A DNA stretch of 64,000 bases from Neurospora intermedia. Its lineage: Eukaryota > Ascomycota > Sordariomycetes > Sordariales > Sordariaceae. Numbering within the stretch: position 1 is the first letter of the stretch; each line of letters opens with the position of its first letter. This document shows, one piece after another, positions 21,505-33,503 of this stretch. Location of the stretch: NCBI GenBank assembly GCA_037102815.1, contig BTPP01000002.1:3038001-3102000 (forward strand), given 5' to 3'. The position numbers and the translations under genes are program-made. The notes beneath the pieces were generated by a model. It was not told where the DNA came from. It was given only the letters and a program-made list of their open reading frames with translations, and ran no database searches.

Positions 21505-24500
21505 ATGGGCTTCCTGCGTGATAAGCTCAAGCAGAAGCTTGAAGAGGTTACAGCAGGTGTAGAGAGTCTGCTCCATGAAGACGATACCCCCAGCGCTTCC
21601 GCCAACGCTCAGCAAGCCGGAGATGATGAAGTCCCCGAGACCTCTTATCCTTCCCAGTATGGAGCCAACCGCTTCGGATCCTTCGCACCTGAATCCTCAG
21701 GCGATGTGAAGTGGTACGTCGATGGAGCCTCCTATTTCCATGCCGTCTCCATCGCTCTCGAACGTAAGCCACATTTGTCACATGTGCCACGTTGGTCACT
21801 TCATCTGCTAATTACTCTCACAGAGGCCCAGGAGAGCATCTACATTCTTGATTGGTGGCTGAGGTATGCTCTTGTGATTTCTTGCGCTAGTTGAACCTCT
21901 GACTGAATATATGGATAGCCCCGAGTTGTATCTGCGCCGCCCCCCTGCAAAGAACCAGCAGTACCGGCTTGACCGGATGCTGCGCAACGCTGCAGAGCGC
22001 GGTGTAAAAGTCCACATTATTGTGTACAAGGAGGTCGAACAGGCTTTGACTCGTAAGTTCTCAGTCTGATCAAACGTTTGTTGATGAGCTTTCAACTAAC
22101 ATTACCACAGTCGATTCTCGGGTATGATACTGCATCGATGTAATTGCATGGCCAGGAACTAACCATGGATCACTTTTAGCACACAAGGAAAGCTTTAGAA
22201 GGTCTTCACGAGAACATCCAGGTCTTTAGACATCCTGATCATATCCCAAGGGGCAGAGATGTCATCGCCGAATTCCGGTCCAAGATACAGATGGGCACAT
22301 TCAGCTTGGCTAAGCTCCCGCAGGAGACCCTGACCGCATTGTACGGAACAAAGGATGACGTGACCCTGTTCTGGGCCCATCACGAGAAGCTGTGCGTTGT
22401 CGATAGGAAGCTCGCATTTATGGGAGGTTTGGATATGTGTAGGTTTTTCTCTGACGCTATTTTCGAACGAAGTGCGCTAACTATCCGACAGGCTTCGGAA
22501 GATGGGACACAAACAGTCACCCAATCGCCGATGCCCATCCCAGCAACCTTAACGACATTATTTTCCCCGGTCAGGACTACAACAATGCTCGTGTATACGA
22601 CTTTGAGGATGTTAGCAACTGGGAGAACAACAAGCGTAAGTTTCACATAACTGGTACTGCAGGTGTTTAGACTAACAGATGACCCAGTTGACCGCACGAA
22701 GCACTCCAGAATGGGTTGGTCTGATATCAGCATCAGTCTGCAAGGCCATATTGTTGATAACCTAGTTGATCACTTCGTCGACCGCTGGTCAGTCTAGCTT
22801 TGTCTTCCAGTGACGATGATCTTGCTAACGACTTCTAGGGCCTTCATCTGGAACGAAAAGTACAAGGAAAAGGATCCCGGAAAGTATGCCCTTATCAGTG
22901 CCGACGCTCCAAGCCGCGACCGTGGATATGGAGACAACGCTCCCTATCCTGAGTCCGATAACTACGAAACCCCTTTCCATTTCCGCCAGCATGCCCGCCG
23001 TTTCTTGGGAGATACCGACGACGTGGACCATGACAATCGCAACCGCTCGGGCGAGCATTCGAGACGTAGCATGAAGGTTCAACTGGTGCGAAGGTAATTT
23101 TGCTCATTCTTCCCTCCGTAATGTTCTGTAGCGTCTGACAAGAATAGTTGCTCCAAATGGTCTGCTGGTCATGACACGGAAGCCTCCATTGCCGAAGCGT
23201 ACATCGAGATCATCACCAACGCCAAGCACTTCATCTACATCGAGAACCAGGTAAGTCAGGTAATATCCTCGTTGACTCCCGTGGTACTAATCCTTGCCAG
23301 TTCTTTATTACCGCTACATCCAACGCTCAGAAGCCTGTTGAAAATAAGATCGGCAAGGCCATCGTTGACCGTATCATCCGGGCCCATCGCGAGGGCGAGA
23401 AGTTTATCATTTTCGTGACGATGCCTGCCGTCCCTGCTTTCGCTGGTGATCTCAAGTCCGACGGCGCCCTCGGTACTCGTGCTATCATGGAATACCAATA
23501 CTTTAGCATCAACAGAGGTGGCAACAGTATCATGGAATGTCTGCAGAGGGCGGGCATTGAGAACCCGTCGGATTACATCCGATTCTACAACTTGCGCAAC
23601 TACGACCGCATCAACACTAGTGAGGCTATGGCTCAAGCTACCAGGGATGCCGGAGTAAGCTACGAAGGGGCTCGTCGGGATTACGATGACAAGTTTGGGC
23701 GTGCCATTGATGATGAACGGAACCAATATGAGAGCAGCCGCGATCCGTATGAGAGAAACAGGGGTGATGACGGCTACGGAAGGGGCAGATACGAGGGTGA
23801 TAGGGGTTATGAGGGCGGAAGAGGTGGCTATGAAGGCGGCTACGATGGCGGCAGACCCGAGAGCGACGAGTACGATGTCCAGGGCGGATATGGCGACCGG
23901 TACGACGGTGGCCGTGATGACGACCGGTACGGTGGCAGGCAGAGCGGCTATGGAGGTGGATACGGTGACGAGGACTACCGTCAAAGCAATCGCTACGAGG
24001 ACGGCTACGAAGGCGGCTACGGAGGAAACGAAGGCGGCGGACGCCAATACAGCCAATATGAGCGCTACCAGGAAGCCGCCAGCAAGATCACCGACAACAC
24101 CTGGGACACCATCTCCTCCTGCTACATGCTCAACGGTCCCGAGGTGGACAGCGTCCCCTGGAACGGCTCGCCGGAATCCGAGATTGACGCCTTCGTCTGC
24201 GAAGAGCTCTACGTCCACTCCAAGGTTCTCATCGCCGACGACCGCGTCGTCATCTGCGGCTCCGCCAACCTCAACGACCGCTCGCAATTGGGCGACCACG
24301 ACTCGGAAATTGCCGTCATCATCCAGGACAAGAACCGCGTGGAGAGTTCCATGAACGGCGAACCCTACCAAGCCTCCGCCTTCGCCGCTTCGCTGCGTCG
24401 CTACCTCTTCCGTAAGCACCTGGGCTTGCTCCCCGACCAGCGCTGGGACGCCGCCAACAACAACTGGACACCCGTCAACCAGCACTCCGTCAACGAGTAC

Positions 24501-24911
24501 GATTGGGGCTCGGACGCCGATCGACTTGTCGAGGACCCCCTCGCCGAGGACTTCTTGGCCATGTGGTACAAGACGGCGAAAGCCAATACCAAGATCTTCC
24601 GCAAGGTGTTCCATGCCGTGCCTGATGATACGGTGCGCACGTGGGAGGACTACGAACAATTCTTTAGCGAGAAGTTCGTGTTGCCCGGAACGGAGGCGAA
24701 GGAGGCTGAGAAAGGTTACGAGAAGGGCAAGGTTGATTATGGACATGTGGTGAAGGATGAGTTCCCTGGTGGCGTGGAGGAGGTGAAGGAGTGGCTGGGT
24801 AGAGTCCGCGGAACACTCGTGGAGATGCCGTTGAACTTTTTGATTGGTGTGGAGGATCTGGCTAAGGAGGGGTTGTCGTTTAATGAGTTGACGAACACGC
24901 TTTATACCTAA
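21505..24911 (+). CDS. Phospholipase D with Gly/Tyr-rich insert
   Basis: Ten exons: 21505-21763, 21824-21863, 21919-22052, 22111-22121, 22180-22438, 22492-22635, 22688-22787, 22839-23093, 23148-23250 and 23301-24911; 971 aa. All junctions keep frame and rebuild family motifs. HKD motif 1 is HHEKLCVVD (His216, Lys218, Asp223), then FMGGLDMCFGRWD; HKD motif 2 is YVHSKVLIAD (His741, Lys743, Asp748), then GSANLNDRS. The enzyme should cleave phosphatidylcholine to phosphatidic acid and choline at membranes. No PX or PH domain precedes the catalytic part, unlike yeast SPO14. Residues about 555-692 are a Gly/Tyr/Asp/Arg-rich insert (EGGYDGG, GYGGGYGDED) between conserved NYDRIN and the HKD2 half. 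Exon 4 is only 11 nt. Confidence 0.92.
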
Positions 24912-25454
24912 GGTGGATGGATGGGGTGATGAGGGATAAGGATGGCCTTTGGACACACTAGGGTAGGGAATGTGGCTAGGTATAGGGAAAATGTATAAAT
25001 GAATGATGAGGTAGAGATCATGAGTTGAATACAATGTTTGCAGTGGTTTACCATTGACCGAGTTGTAAATGAAGTGCGAGTGCCTGATTCATCAATGGAC
25101 GCCATACGAGACACAGTACGTGTCGATGACTTAATGTTACCTCTAACCTTAATAGCTCTAAGATCTCCAAAAAGCGTCAATCGCGTTTTTAAGAAGACTA
25201 CATATCAGTTATAGTCGGTCCGTATTTGCATCATCTCATCCCTTCCTGTCAACCATCACGACACTCAGCATTTATCCAGCTCTGTAATATTAGGGCGGCG
25301 ACGCGGCGCAAGGAAGGAATGTAGAGGAGATGAAAGCTGATACACCCCTCCAAAGCAAAGAAGGAAAAAAAAGAGAAAAGAAAAAAAAAACCCAGAGAGA
25401 GAGGGAGAAAATCGGGGGAATAAAAAGAAAATGAAAAAAAAAAAAAAAAAAAAA
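24912..25454. other. Convergent 3' region with A-tract
   Basis: 3' flank of the phospholipase D gene up to the minus-strand 5S gene. Its right part is strongly purine-rich on the plus strand and ends in a run of 23 A (25434-25456), which is the T-tract downstream of the 5S gene. Confidence 0.6.
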
Positions 25455-25456
25455 AA
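25434..25456 (-). terminator. Oligo-T terminator of the 5S rRNA gene
   Basis: On the minus strand the 5S sequence runs straight into a tract of 23 T, of which the first one or two belong to the mature 3' end. RNA polymerase III needs only four to six T, so this tract is far longer than required. Confidence 0.85.
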
Positions 25457-25574
25457 CATACAACACCTGGGATTCGCTGGTCGTCACCGACCCAACTACT
25501 AGTCAGGCGATTGGTAGCTTATCTATGGGAGAGCGGACGGGATCCCGAGTTTTCTACCATCTATGGTCGTATGT
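25455..25574 (-). rRNA. 5S ribosomal RNA, dispersed, variant type
   Basis: The minus strand starts ACATACGACCATAG and ends in GGTGTTGTATGTT, which pair as helix I. It contains the conserved CCCGTCCGCT and TAGTAGTTGGGT segments (internal promoter box C region) and CCAGCGAATCCC. Compared with the major Neurospora 5S as I remember it, the middle differs at many places, but the hairpin GGTGG-GTGA-CCACC has become GGTCG-GTGA-CGACC, a paired compensatory change, so the RNA structure is kept. Neurospora 5S genes are known to be scattered singly and to occur in several sequence types; this fits a minor type. Length 120 nt is normal. Expression cannot be judged. Confidence 0.9.
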
Positions 25575-26534
25575 GCTTGGTAAATAGGTAAGTTGCGCTT
25601 ATTAGTAGAACGAGGTCAGAAGCGTAGGTAATAAAAGGAAGCAGTTTGCCCAGACCAGACCTCAGCTGCCCAAGCCTTGAATTAAGCTACCAAGGGTTAT
25701 TGTTGAAACGGTACGAACCTGGAGCCTTACATGCCCGGTCCCAGGCAGTTCGTTCCAGTGAACATCCTGCCAGTGGAACACTTAGGTTACTCAGGTTATA
25801 GAACTCAGGTCAAGTGGAAATGGGGAATGGACGGAAAAGGGGGAGGGGGAGAAACATCCCGCCCGTTAGATAAATGAGGTTATTGACATGGAAGGAGCAA
25901 GGAACACAGTGATGACTGTGACTATACATCGATTGTGAGCAACACCGTCGCAACTAATTAATTCCTTGTTGGGGACAACTTGGAATATACTTAATGACTG
26001 TTTCAAAATGAGTAAGTATCTACGCAGTGTGCTCCTGCTTTTCAAAATAACTATCTAACAGCAGCGGGTACTTTGTCATGGGACCTGGACTCACATCTAT
26101 CTGTGAAATTGAGACGTGGGTAATGTTATGGCACTGTTATCGTATCTCAAAGTTAAATTGGAATCGCCTGAAATCAGGATGTCCATTCTTATGTACTTGC
26201 TAACCAACCATCCATAACATATACATACCAAGATCCGTACCATCCCAAGCCCAGTTCAGCGTCTCCCTTGGTCAAATTAAACCTATTAAAGGTTCATTCT
26301 GCCCGTGTTGAAAAAGCAATAAAAGCAGTGCACGCTCGCTCACTGGTGTAGAACACACCATGATCCGTTCCTAAACGCCATGCCGTTTCCTTTTAATGTA
26401 GCCGTAGTCCTTAATAGATCCTTTCCATGCCTTGCTCCCTTTTTTTTCTTGTCCTTCAATATTGGTATCATGTTCCACCTACTTTGAATTTGCATTGTAA
26501 TCCCACCAACCCTCAGGCTCATTAATGACAGTCA
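25575..26534. other. Intergenic region
   Basis: Upstream flank of the 5S gene and 3' flank of the MFS transporter gene. Apart from the 5S TATA-like box, nothing recognisable; no coding frame of interest. Confidence 0.5.
25599..25604 (-). promoter_or_regulatory. TATA-like element of the 5S gene
   Basis: TAATAA on the minus strand lies at about -30 to -25 from the 5S start. Neurospora 5S genes are known to need a TATA-like box near -29, so position and composition both fit. Confidence 0.6.
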
Positions 26535-28308
26535 TTAAGCCGTCTCCGCAGCAGGAGTGACTTCTCCGTCGTTGTCAGAGTGTTGACCTATGCTGTCATC
26601 GCCCCCCACATCCCTCGACCTATCTCTCTTGACCTGGAAGCACTGGATCGCTCCGATGACGGCAACAAACATGCTTCCATACCAAGCCAAAGCAGTGCAG
26701 TCCATCTTCCTTCCCACTGAGTACAGATAGCCGGCTACAGGCGGGGCGATCATCCGGCATGCTGCACCCGCACTGGCAGCGAGGCCATTCACTTTGCCCA
26801 GAACAGAAAAACTAGGGGTGGCCTCCTTGATGAGGATCAGGAGGAGAGGGTAGAGGAGGATGGAAAAGAAGTTACGAACCACAAGACAAAAGTAAATGGC
26901 CGGGTAAAGGAGCCTCTCCGGAATGAAAAGCAGCGTTGGCATGATAATGTAGACGATGGGGTGTAATACCGTGATCAGAATGAAGAGTCTGTAAACACCG
27001 AGCCTCTCAGCCATCAAAGGAAAGATGACGGCTTGCATGAAAAGGGCAATGACGCCCTGAACAGCCATGATCATGCCGACTGATTGAAGGGAGAGTCCTA
27101 GGCCTCCAGGGGAGTAGAAGGGGCTCAGAACCTTGAAGATTCCAAACGACTGGCTACTAGGAACCCTGTCGTCTTCAAAGAAAATGGGAAGGAGGTGGTC
27201 AAACGTCATCGAGTGATACGTGAAGATCGACAGGGAGACAATGACTGCCATAATCTTCTTGGAAAAGACGTTGTAATTCGGCTGCCTCTCGATAGTCTTC
27301 AGTGCAAGGCTGGCATTCTGAATGTCCCGAGCCCGCATGGTGCCGTAGTTTTCATCACGAAGGTCGACAGCGGGGCGCTTCATCGCATCGGAGGTCTCAA
27401 TCAAGGGTGTGTTCTCGGAAAGGAAGGTATCGTCGGGAAGCAGAACACGGGGTTGCATGTCGGGATGCGTCTCCTCGAGGAGAAAGTAACCAAGCACGAT
27501 GCTCATAAAAAGCATGCCGGCGCAGATAAGGTTGGGCAACAGGTATGGGAATCGGTCGAACAAGGAGCCCTTGGGGAACATGTTTGGGAAGGAATCGTGG
27601 GGGTCAGCAAAGGTACCGCCAATAGCGGGACCAATGATGGTGCCGATGCTCCAAACAAAAGGCACTGTTTCACAGGTCAGCAACACCGCAGATAAAACCA
27701 CGCCGGGTATAATTTCTCGTCGACGACGTACTGATGGAATATGCCTTGGCTATATTTGTTCTGTTAGCGAAGATCTTGAAGTCTTGGGGATGGCAGGCGA
27801 GACCTACGCTCATGTTCTGGCTTTGTGACTAGCTCGCCAACCATGGTCTGGATCACACCAATATTGCCGTTAAGGAGCCCGCCTATGGCACGACCGAGCA
27901 CAGCGACCCAAAGGTTGGTTGCGAATCCAACCATGATCATACTGAACATGGTGCCGACACATCCTAGAAGCAAAACGGGTTTCCGGCCAACTCTGTCGGA
28001 CAGACCTCCCCAGTACATGCCCATCGAGGCCTCGGCTAGGGCGAAGGACGAGATGAGAAGGCCGGCGTAGAATGAGGCGTCATCTTCGTTTCCGATGTGT
28101 AGTCGTTTGATGAAAGCCCAGGCATAGGGAAAAATGGAGGTGAGTGCGATCGGTTCGGCGAGACGGACGATTCCTGAGGGTAACGAGAGGTCAGCTTGCT
28201 GAACAAATACAGTCAGTGGGCCTCGGTCCGGGATGGCTCACCAAGGAGGAATAGCTGGACGGCTGGGAACTTGTCCGGGTCGCGATGGCTTGTACATGTT
28301 AGGGTCAT
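26535..28308 (-). CDS. Major facilitator superfamily transporter
   Basis: Exons complement 28308-28242, 28173-27808, 27749-27732 and 27664-26535; 526 aa. The joined N-terminus reads RDPDKFPAVQLFLLGIVRLA then EPIALTSIFPYAWAFI, the start of a fungal TetA/ZIF-like MFS group (yeast YCR023C type). MFS motif A is GLSDRVGRKP (about residues 79-88). The third exon has only 18 nt and supplies PKAYSI, so that PEHEPKAYSIMPFVWSIGTI is continuous. About twelve TM helices are expected, with a cytosolic loop of roughly 110 residues in the middle (LLEETHPDMQPR onward). Substrate unknown; relatives are placed among metal, drug or organic-anion efflux carriers. The start at 28308 (MTLTCTSH) is short for the group, so an upstream exon could be missing. 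Confidence 0.88.
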
Positions 28309-31300
28309 TGTTTTACAGAAAGACTGAGGTCTTACGACTGTCCAATACCTCCTCAAGGAAGAAGTAATACCGAGTGCAAAGAGCAAGAAGGAGGATGAAG
28401 ACGGCTTCAATTTCAACAGGACTGAGAGAAGGATGGACAAGCGGGAGGGGCAATGCAGTGGTCGGTTAAGGTACCCAGTATTCTGTCGAGGTCTCGTGAA
28501 CGAGCTGCCACGGCCCAGGAGAGTGTGATAGATAGCAGACAACTTGTTAGGAACGAACACAGATGGGAGAGGTCTAGACGGGAGTCAGGACAAGTTTATT
28601 AGGGCTCATAACAGTAGGGAAGATATTTCGTCCAGTCACCGCATGTATATGTTAAGGTATGAGTGGATGCCACCAGGTGCTACGATGTGAGAGAGAAAAA
28701 AAAAAAAATTGTCGTTCGGGGAAAAAACACACCAAAGAAAATATAGACCCGGCTGGGCTCGCAGGGAAGTCGCGAACAGCATGGGTTGCGCATTGATATC
28801 AGAAGAATGGCGGGGAATGGGACGGTTTGGAAAGATACGGAAACTATCGAAGATCAGAGGGTCTTTCTGGCCAATCCGCTTGCGAGTGCTTCCAGAACCG
28901 GCCAAGGTTCCAGGGCCGGGGCCGTTCTCAGGGTTCGCATTCCGGCTGCATTCCAACGACATGGGTCCATGACCAGAAACGTTACCGTGACAGTGCGTAC
29001 CGTACATATCAGTTTGTCCGACACATCGCCGTGCCAATGGTATCCTGTCATCCTATTTCCGAGCCATTACACTTCTGGTCCTGATAAGTGACGGGAGCCG
29101 GTTGCCGCGAATCCTCTGCAAAAACAACATTCCCTAGAACACATGCTCAAGGATGGAGGATGGCAGCATGTACACTAGACGCAGTAACGCAAAGTAACGA
29201 GGGACGCCGTGCTCGATAAACGACCGATACGTAACAGGCTGACAAGAGGTCGAGGGTGCTGGTGGTCTGGAGCCAGGTGCAGCCACGCACAACCACGGAA
29301 GCTGGAAGGGTTCCCCGGCACATCGCGGCGCATATTTGCTCGCGCCAACAGGATTCACTGATTGCTGGGTATGCTGCTCATGCTTATGGAGGGGAACTCT
29401 GCCCGAGTCGGATCCTTTCGAACGACAGTTCCGTCCAGCTTTGTTTCCAAGACAGTTCAGTGCAACGCAAGACGGTCAAAATCGGTTGATAGGCTAACAG
29501 CCCTGACCGCTGGGCCCCAGACTTTGATCGCCCGCGTACTGTAGTCGGTAGCTCGGTCCGTCTGTACCAGAACGGCTATGATGATGATGATGAAACTGGG
29601 GAACGGACACGAAAACTTTTGAGATTCAGTTCTGCCACTGACACTCCCCGCGCTGGGGGAAATGAGCTTGAATTGCCCTAATTGCCCAGCACATTGGGGT
29701 TAAGTTGTTCCTTCTGTGTTTGCTGCTCGAGAATTGAATCGTGCAAGTGCGACCGCATAATGGGCAGGGGTGGCAACGCAGCTGCGGCCAATCATAATGT
29801 GCATGGGACTTACAAGAATTGAAATTGATGCAGTGGGTGCCCACCTAATTGGTCCAGATCGTCGATTTTCGTTGATCATGGATTGTTCGCATTGGTGGGA
29901 GCTTACAATGCAACTCACCTTCAAAGTCGTCGTTGCTTTCCTTTCTGTTCCTCCTCCACCACCTCGAGCAGAAAGACCAAGACATTTCGCTGCTTCTGCC
30001 TTTCCATCAATATTTCCACAGCTCATGGACGCGCAACCTCTGATGCCGCCCGTCCTTCAACCACCTTTCAAGTCCATTCCGTTACGTCAACAACCATGCT
30101 CAAACCTAGAGGCATCTACCTATTGACTGTGCGGCTTTGGATAGCGGAAGTGCCAAACTCCGAAGATTGTTCCAGCCCTTCGCCGGCGTCTAGCGGTGAA
30201 ACCAGACACAACAAGTGGAAAGTGCTGGTTGATGTCTCATAGTGAGACTAATGACCGTTACACGCACATGATCATCATCTGCGCATCGAGGCCGACCCCG
30301 GAAAAGCATTTTAAGACTCTCGCCCCTCCCGCATCGTGTTCTTTGCCTTAGCTTCAAGTTACTATGTACCCGGTCCTAGGATTCTAGATGACAATCTAGG
30401 CCGGCACTGTGTTTTATTCGAGCCATCTCCGTCACCCGAAACGTATTTTACCATCTCTTCGGCGTCAACTCTAAATACATACATCCCCGTTCTATATATT
30501 TTCCGAGTCTGCTCATAGCCCAGCGTGTCCTCAGATGCTCTCACTGTCAGATCGCCAGCTTTTTTGCTCCCTGTTATCATCATCTCGCAGGACAAAGAAC
30601 GACAACTCATCGATCCGATACTTTGCAAGCTCAATGTCAGAATTTCTTCAATAAAGAGCGAGAAGCTTATCATGTTGCATGCCTGCAGTCCCCTCTTCGT
30701 CGGCATGGTTGCACTCGGCATTTTCCATTATTTCACTCGTCGGTAAACACCAGGTACGGATATGTAACATGTATATACAGGATGTAGTGTTGCCGCCTGC
30801 AGAGTCTGGTTTGGCTGCTGCAATGCACCCACCCTGATGCGGCTTGCGTGTACCCGGCCGGATCTTCCAGGGCGATGTCACTTTGCAAATACCCGGTCAC
30901 CCGCCCGGGCCTGCTCTCGGAGTTACATAGCCCATCAATACCATGTTCTCCTTTCTTCTGACCCTTGTTCATGAACTGAAGATGCAACCACGGATGGATG
31001 ATAACTCGACCCATGCCGCCTTTTCTACATATTCATTCACCAGTGCCCGCAGAGCTGTTTTTCAAAAGAACTGCCGTTGCAAGCGGCCGATGAAGTGATT
31101 GACTTACCATTAGGTATTGTATACTTACGCAATATACACAACCCATGCACTCTCTCCTCAACCCTGATTACACAATCCATCCTTCTGCAAGGCCCAATTG
31201 CATTGGTATATGAAAGGGGCACCAACTGATTACGTCAAGCATGGAGGGTATAGTTCGTGGGCTACCCGGGAAGTGAGGTATCACTATTTGGATTTTGGTT

Positions 31301-33429
31301 ATAATTATCGGAATATTTTCAAGTGGCCCAGTCTCAGCCATCAGTTATCGGCCAGCCTTTGACAGCTTCCGTACTTCTCCCGAGGCCGGGTTAACACCGG
31401 CTCAAGATACCTTGGTCAAGATGACCCGTACCCAGCCGGTCTTCCCACCCACCCAGTCTCCATGCAAGCACATCTTTGTATCACGCTACCGCATATGCAT
31501 CAACACTCGAAAGATTCGGGATCAAGGCGCTAGCTTGGCCCTAGCTTGTTAAGCCATCTTGAGAAACGACGATGTACTCGAACATCCGTCAACGTACACA
31601 CCCTTGGGCACGTTCGTCTGCCTTGTGGGGAATCAACCAAGTCAAGACATTACCCCGCGCACGCGTTCCTTCAACTGGCGATTACTCAAAATTCAGGTCT
31701 ACTTTCGACAAGCAGTTGTATTGGCACTTTCTAGGGGTCCATACTATGGGGAAACACGATGGTCATAGTCCTACCAACATCTCTCCGTCCGTGTTGCCCT
31801 TTTCTTTCTGGCTAGACGTTCAGCATCGGAACATTAACGCATTCCTACACGCATCAAAATGACTAAGTACCTCATCAGAAGCCCCTACCAGTCCCATATC
31901 CGAGCCGTGAGATATACTATTCCACCAGCGAGTGTGGTGAGGTTTGCCGCCTTACACAGCAGAACTACCGAGCTAGGGTATCCATCAATCGTCGGATTAC
32001 CGGTTATGGGTTGCGCCCCTATCTCCTTTTGCGCCGCTTCGCAAGATGGAACGACCAAGCGAGCTAATACATAGCGAGATATCACATGCATGCAGCCCTG
32101 TAGCAGACACGAATACCTACTGACGTGCCTCATCATATCGGCGTCCGATGGGTTTGCAGTGTTCCATGCAAGAAGTCGGAAGTAACTGTTCTTCGAGCTA
32201 GGGTTTCGGGCCGCTGTGTGGGAGGGGACAAGTACCATATCTGCCATCCCGAGAAGGCAAATAACAGTTCGCTACAAGCATCAGCCAGCTCAGATAAGCT
32301 TATCTCATTCCGTTTCTGACAAAGCTGCTATGCATTAAACACAATTATGTCCTCAAGCGAGACTGATAAGAGTAGCATACCCAGCATTGAAGAGTTTGTC
32401 CCTTTCATCCTCAAATCCACGTTCTTGAAGTCGACCAAAGGAGCTATCTTGGAAGAGGCCCAGTCACCCATTTTTTTTCTAGGCTCTTAGACTCTTTTGG
32501 AGCTAGTCACATCCAAGTCGATGAGGTTGACGCAAGCCGGAGACAATCAGATCAAACAAATCTGGTCATCGTCTCGTTAATCTCTGGTCATCATCTCAAA
32601 TAACAACACAACTCCGCTGAACGACGTGGCTACTCTGACAACATTGACAGCACACTGGATGCATTGAGGATACTATGGACACAGCAAGCAAAGAACCAGC
32701 AGGCCAATCGCCAGCACATCGAAACGGGGAACGCCGGAAACGGGTGTTGCGTTAGAAAAGAAAACTGTACGGCGCAAACAACGTGAACAGATCATCACTC
32801 ATGACTGTTGTCGTCTTATCATGTGATCTTCTCGCGTCGGATGACTCACTTGTTCGTGAGGCAGATGAAGGGTGAAATATACCTGTACCACTCTGTAGAT
32901 AGGAGTAGATAGTATCTGTTCTAGGAAGAGGACTCTTAAAGGAGGGTCATGAGAAGTGGAAAGTTCGCAAACATGCAGGTGCATGAAACCTGTATGAGAT
33001 GGTCTGATCTTGATGTTGATCATGATGCTATCTTTTACAATAGACAGACAAGACTACAGGTGTAAACGTCCTTGATCATACCACGCGCTTCAGTCATGGA
33101 AAACGGCAGAAGCGTCAGTTACATGCCCGACGTAGTTGACCACCGGGTCGTTAGTTCTTGCAGTTTCATACACGCTCCACGTTCTTACCGTTTTATATTT
33201 CTTCAGGCGCTTCGAAGGCAGCCGAAAGAGTTGTAGTCGGGTATAGAAAAAATGTCTGTAGCAACATCAGCCAAATACAAGTAAACTACGGATCGGTCCC
33301 TCCCTACTTTCTTTCCCAGCACTCTTTTGTTCCTGTGGTAACAGAGGCATCATCTGAACAGTGTCGTGTAGGAATATTTTGGAGAATGGCTCCATAGAGG
33401 TTTCCTCCCAAACCTTTCACCAATAACAC
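28309..33429. other. Gene-poor region of about 5.1 kb
   Basis: No supported protein gene. Many frames of 60-130 codons occur on both strands without family resemblance, biased codon use or plausible splice partners. Composition is balanced and not AT-rich, so it does not look like a RIP-mutated repeat. A short (GAT)n-like run (ATGATGATGATGATG) sits at about 29580. The left part must hold promoter and leader of the MFS gene. Confidence 0.4.
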
Positions 33430-33503
33430 GGTCCGATGGTGTAGTTGGTTATCACGTCAGTCTAACACACTGAAGGTCCCCAGATCGAGCCTGGGTCGGA
33501 TCA
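33430..33503 (+). tRNA. tRNA-Val (AAC), intronless, second copy
   Basis: A 74-nt cloverleaf identical in all positions to the copy at 6478-6551 but on the opposite strand. Anticodon AAC in loop CTAACAC; 7-bp acceptor stem, A discriminator. The 3' flank has a T5 tract about 15 bases on (CTCTTTTTGC) as Pol III terminator. Flanking sequences of the two copies show no similarity beyond the gene, so the copies are old dispersed genes or gene-converted, not a recent segmental duplication. Confidence 0.96.

Noticed and set aside
23256-25034. 592-codon minus-strand open frame
   Set aside because: Antisense of the last exon of phospholipase D, whose HKD motif and domain order are unambiguous on the plus strand.
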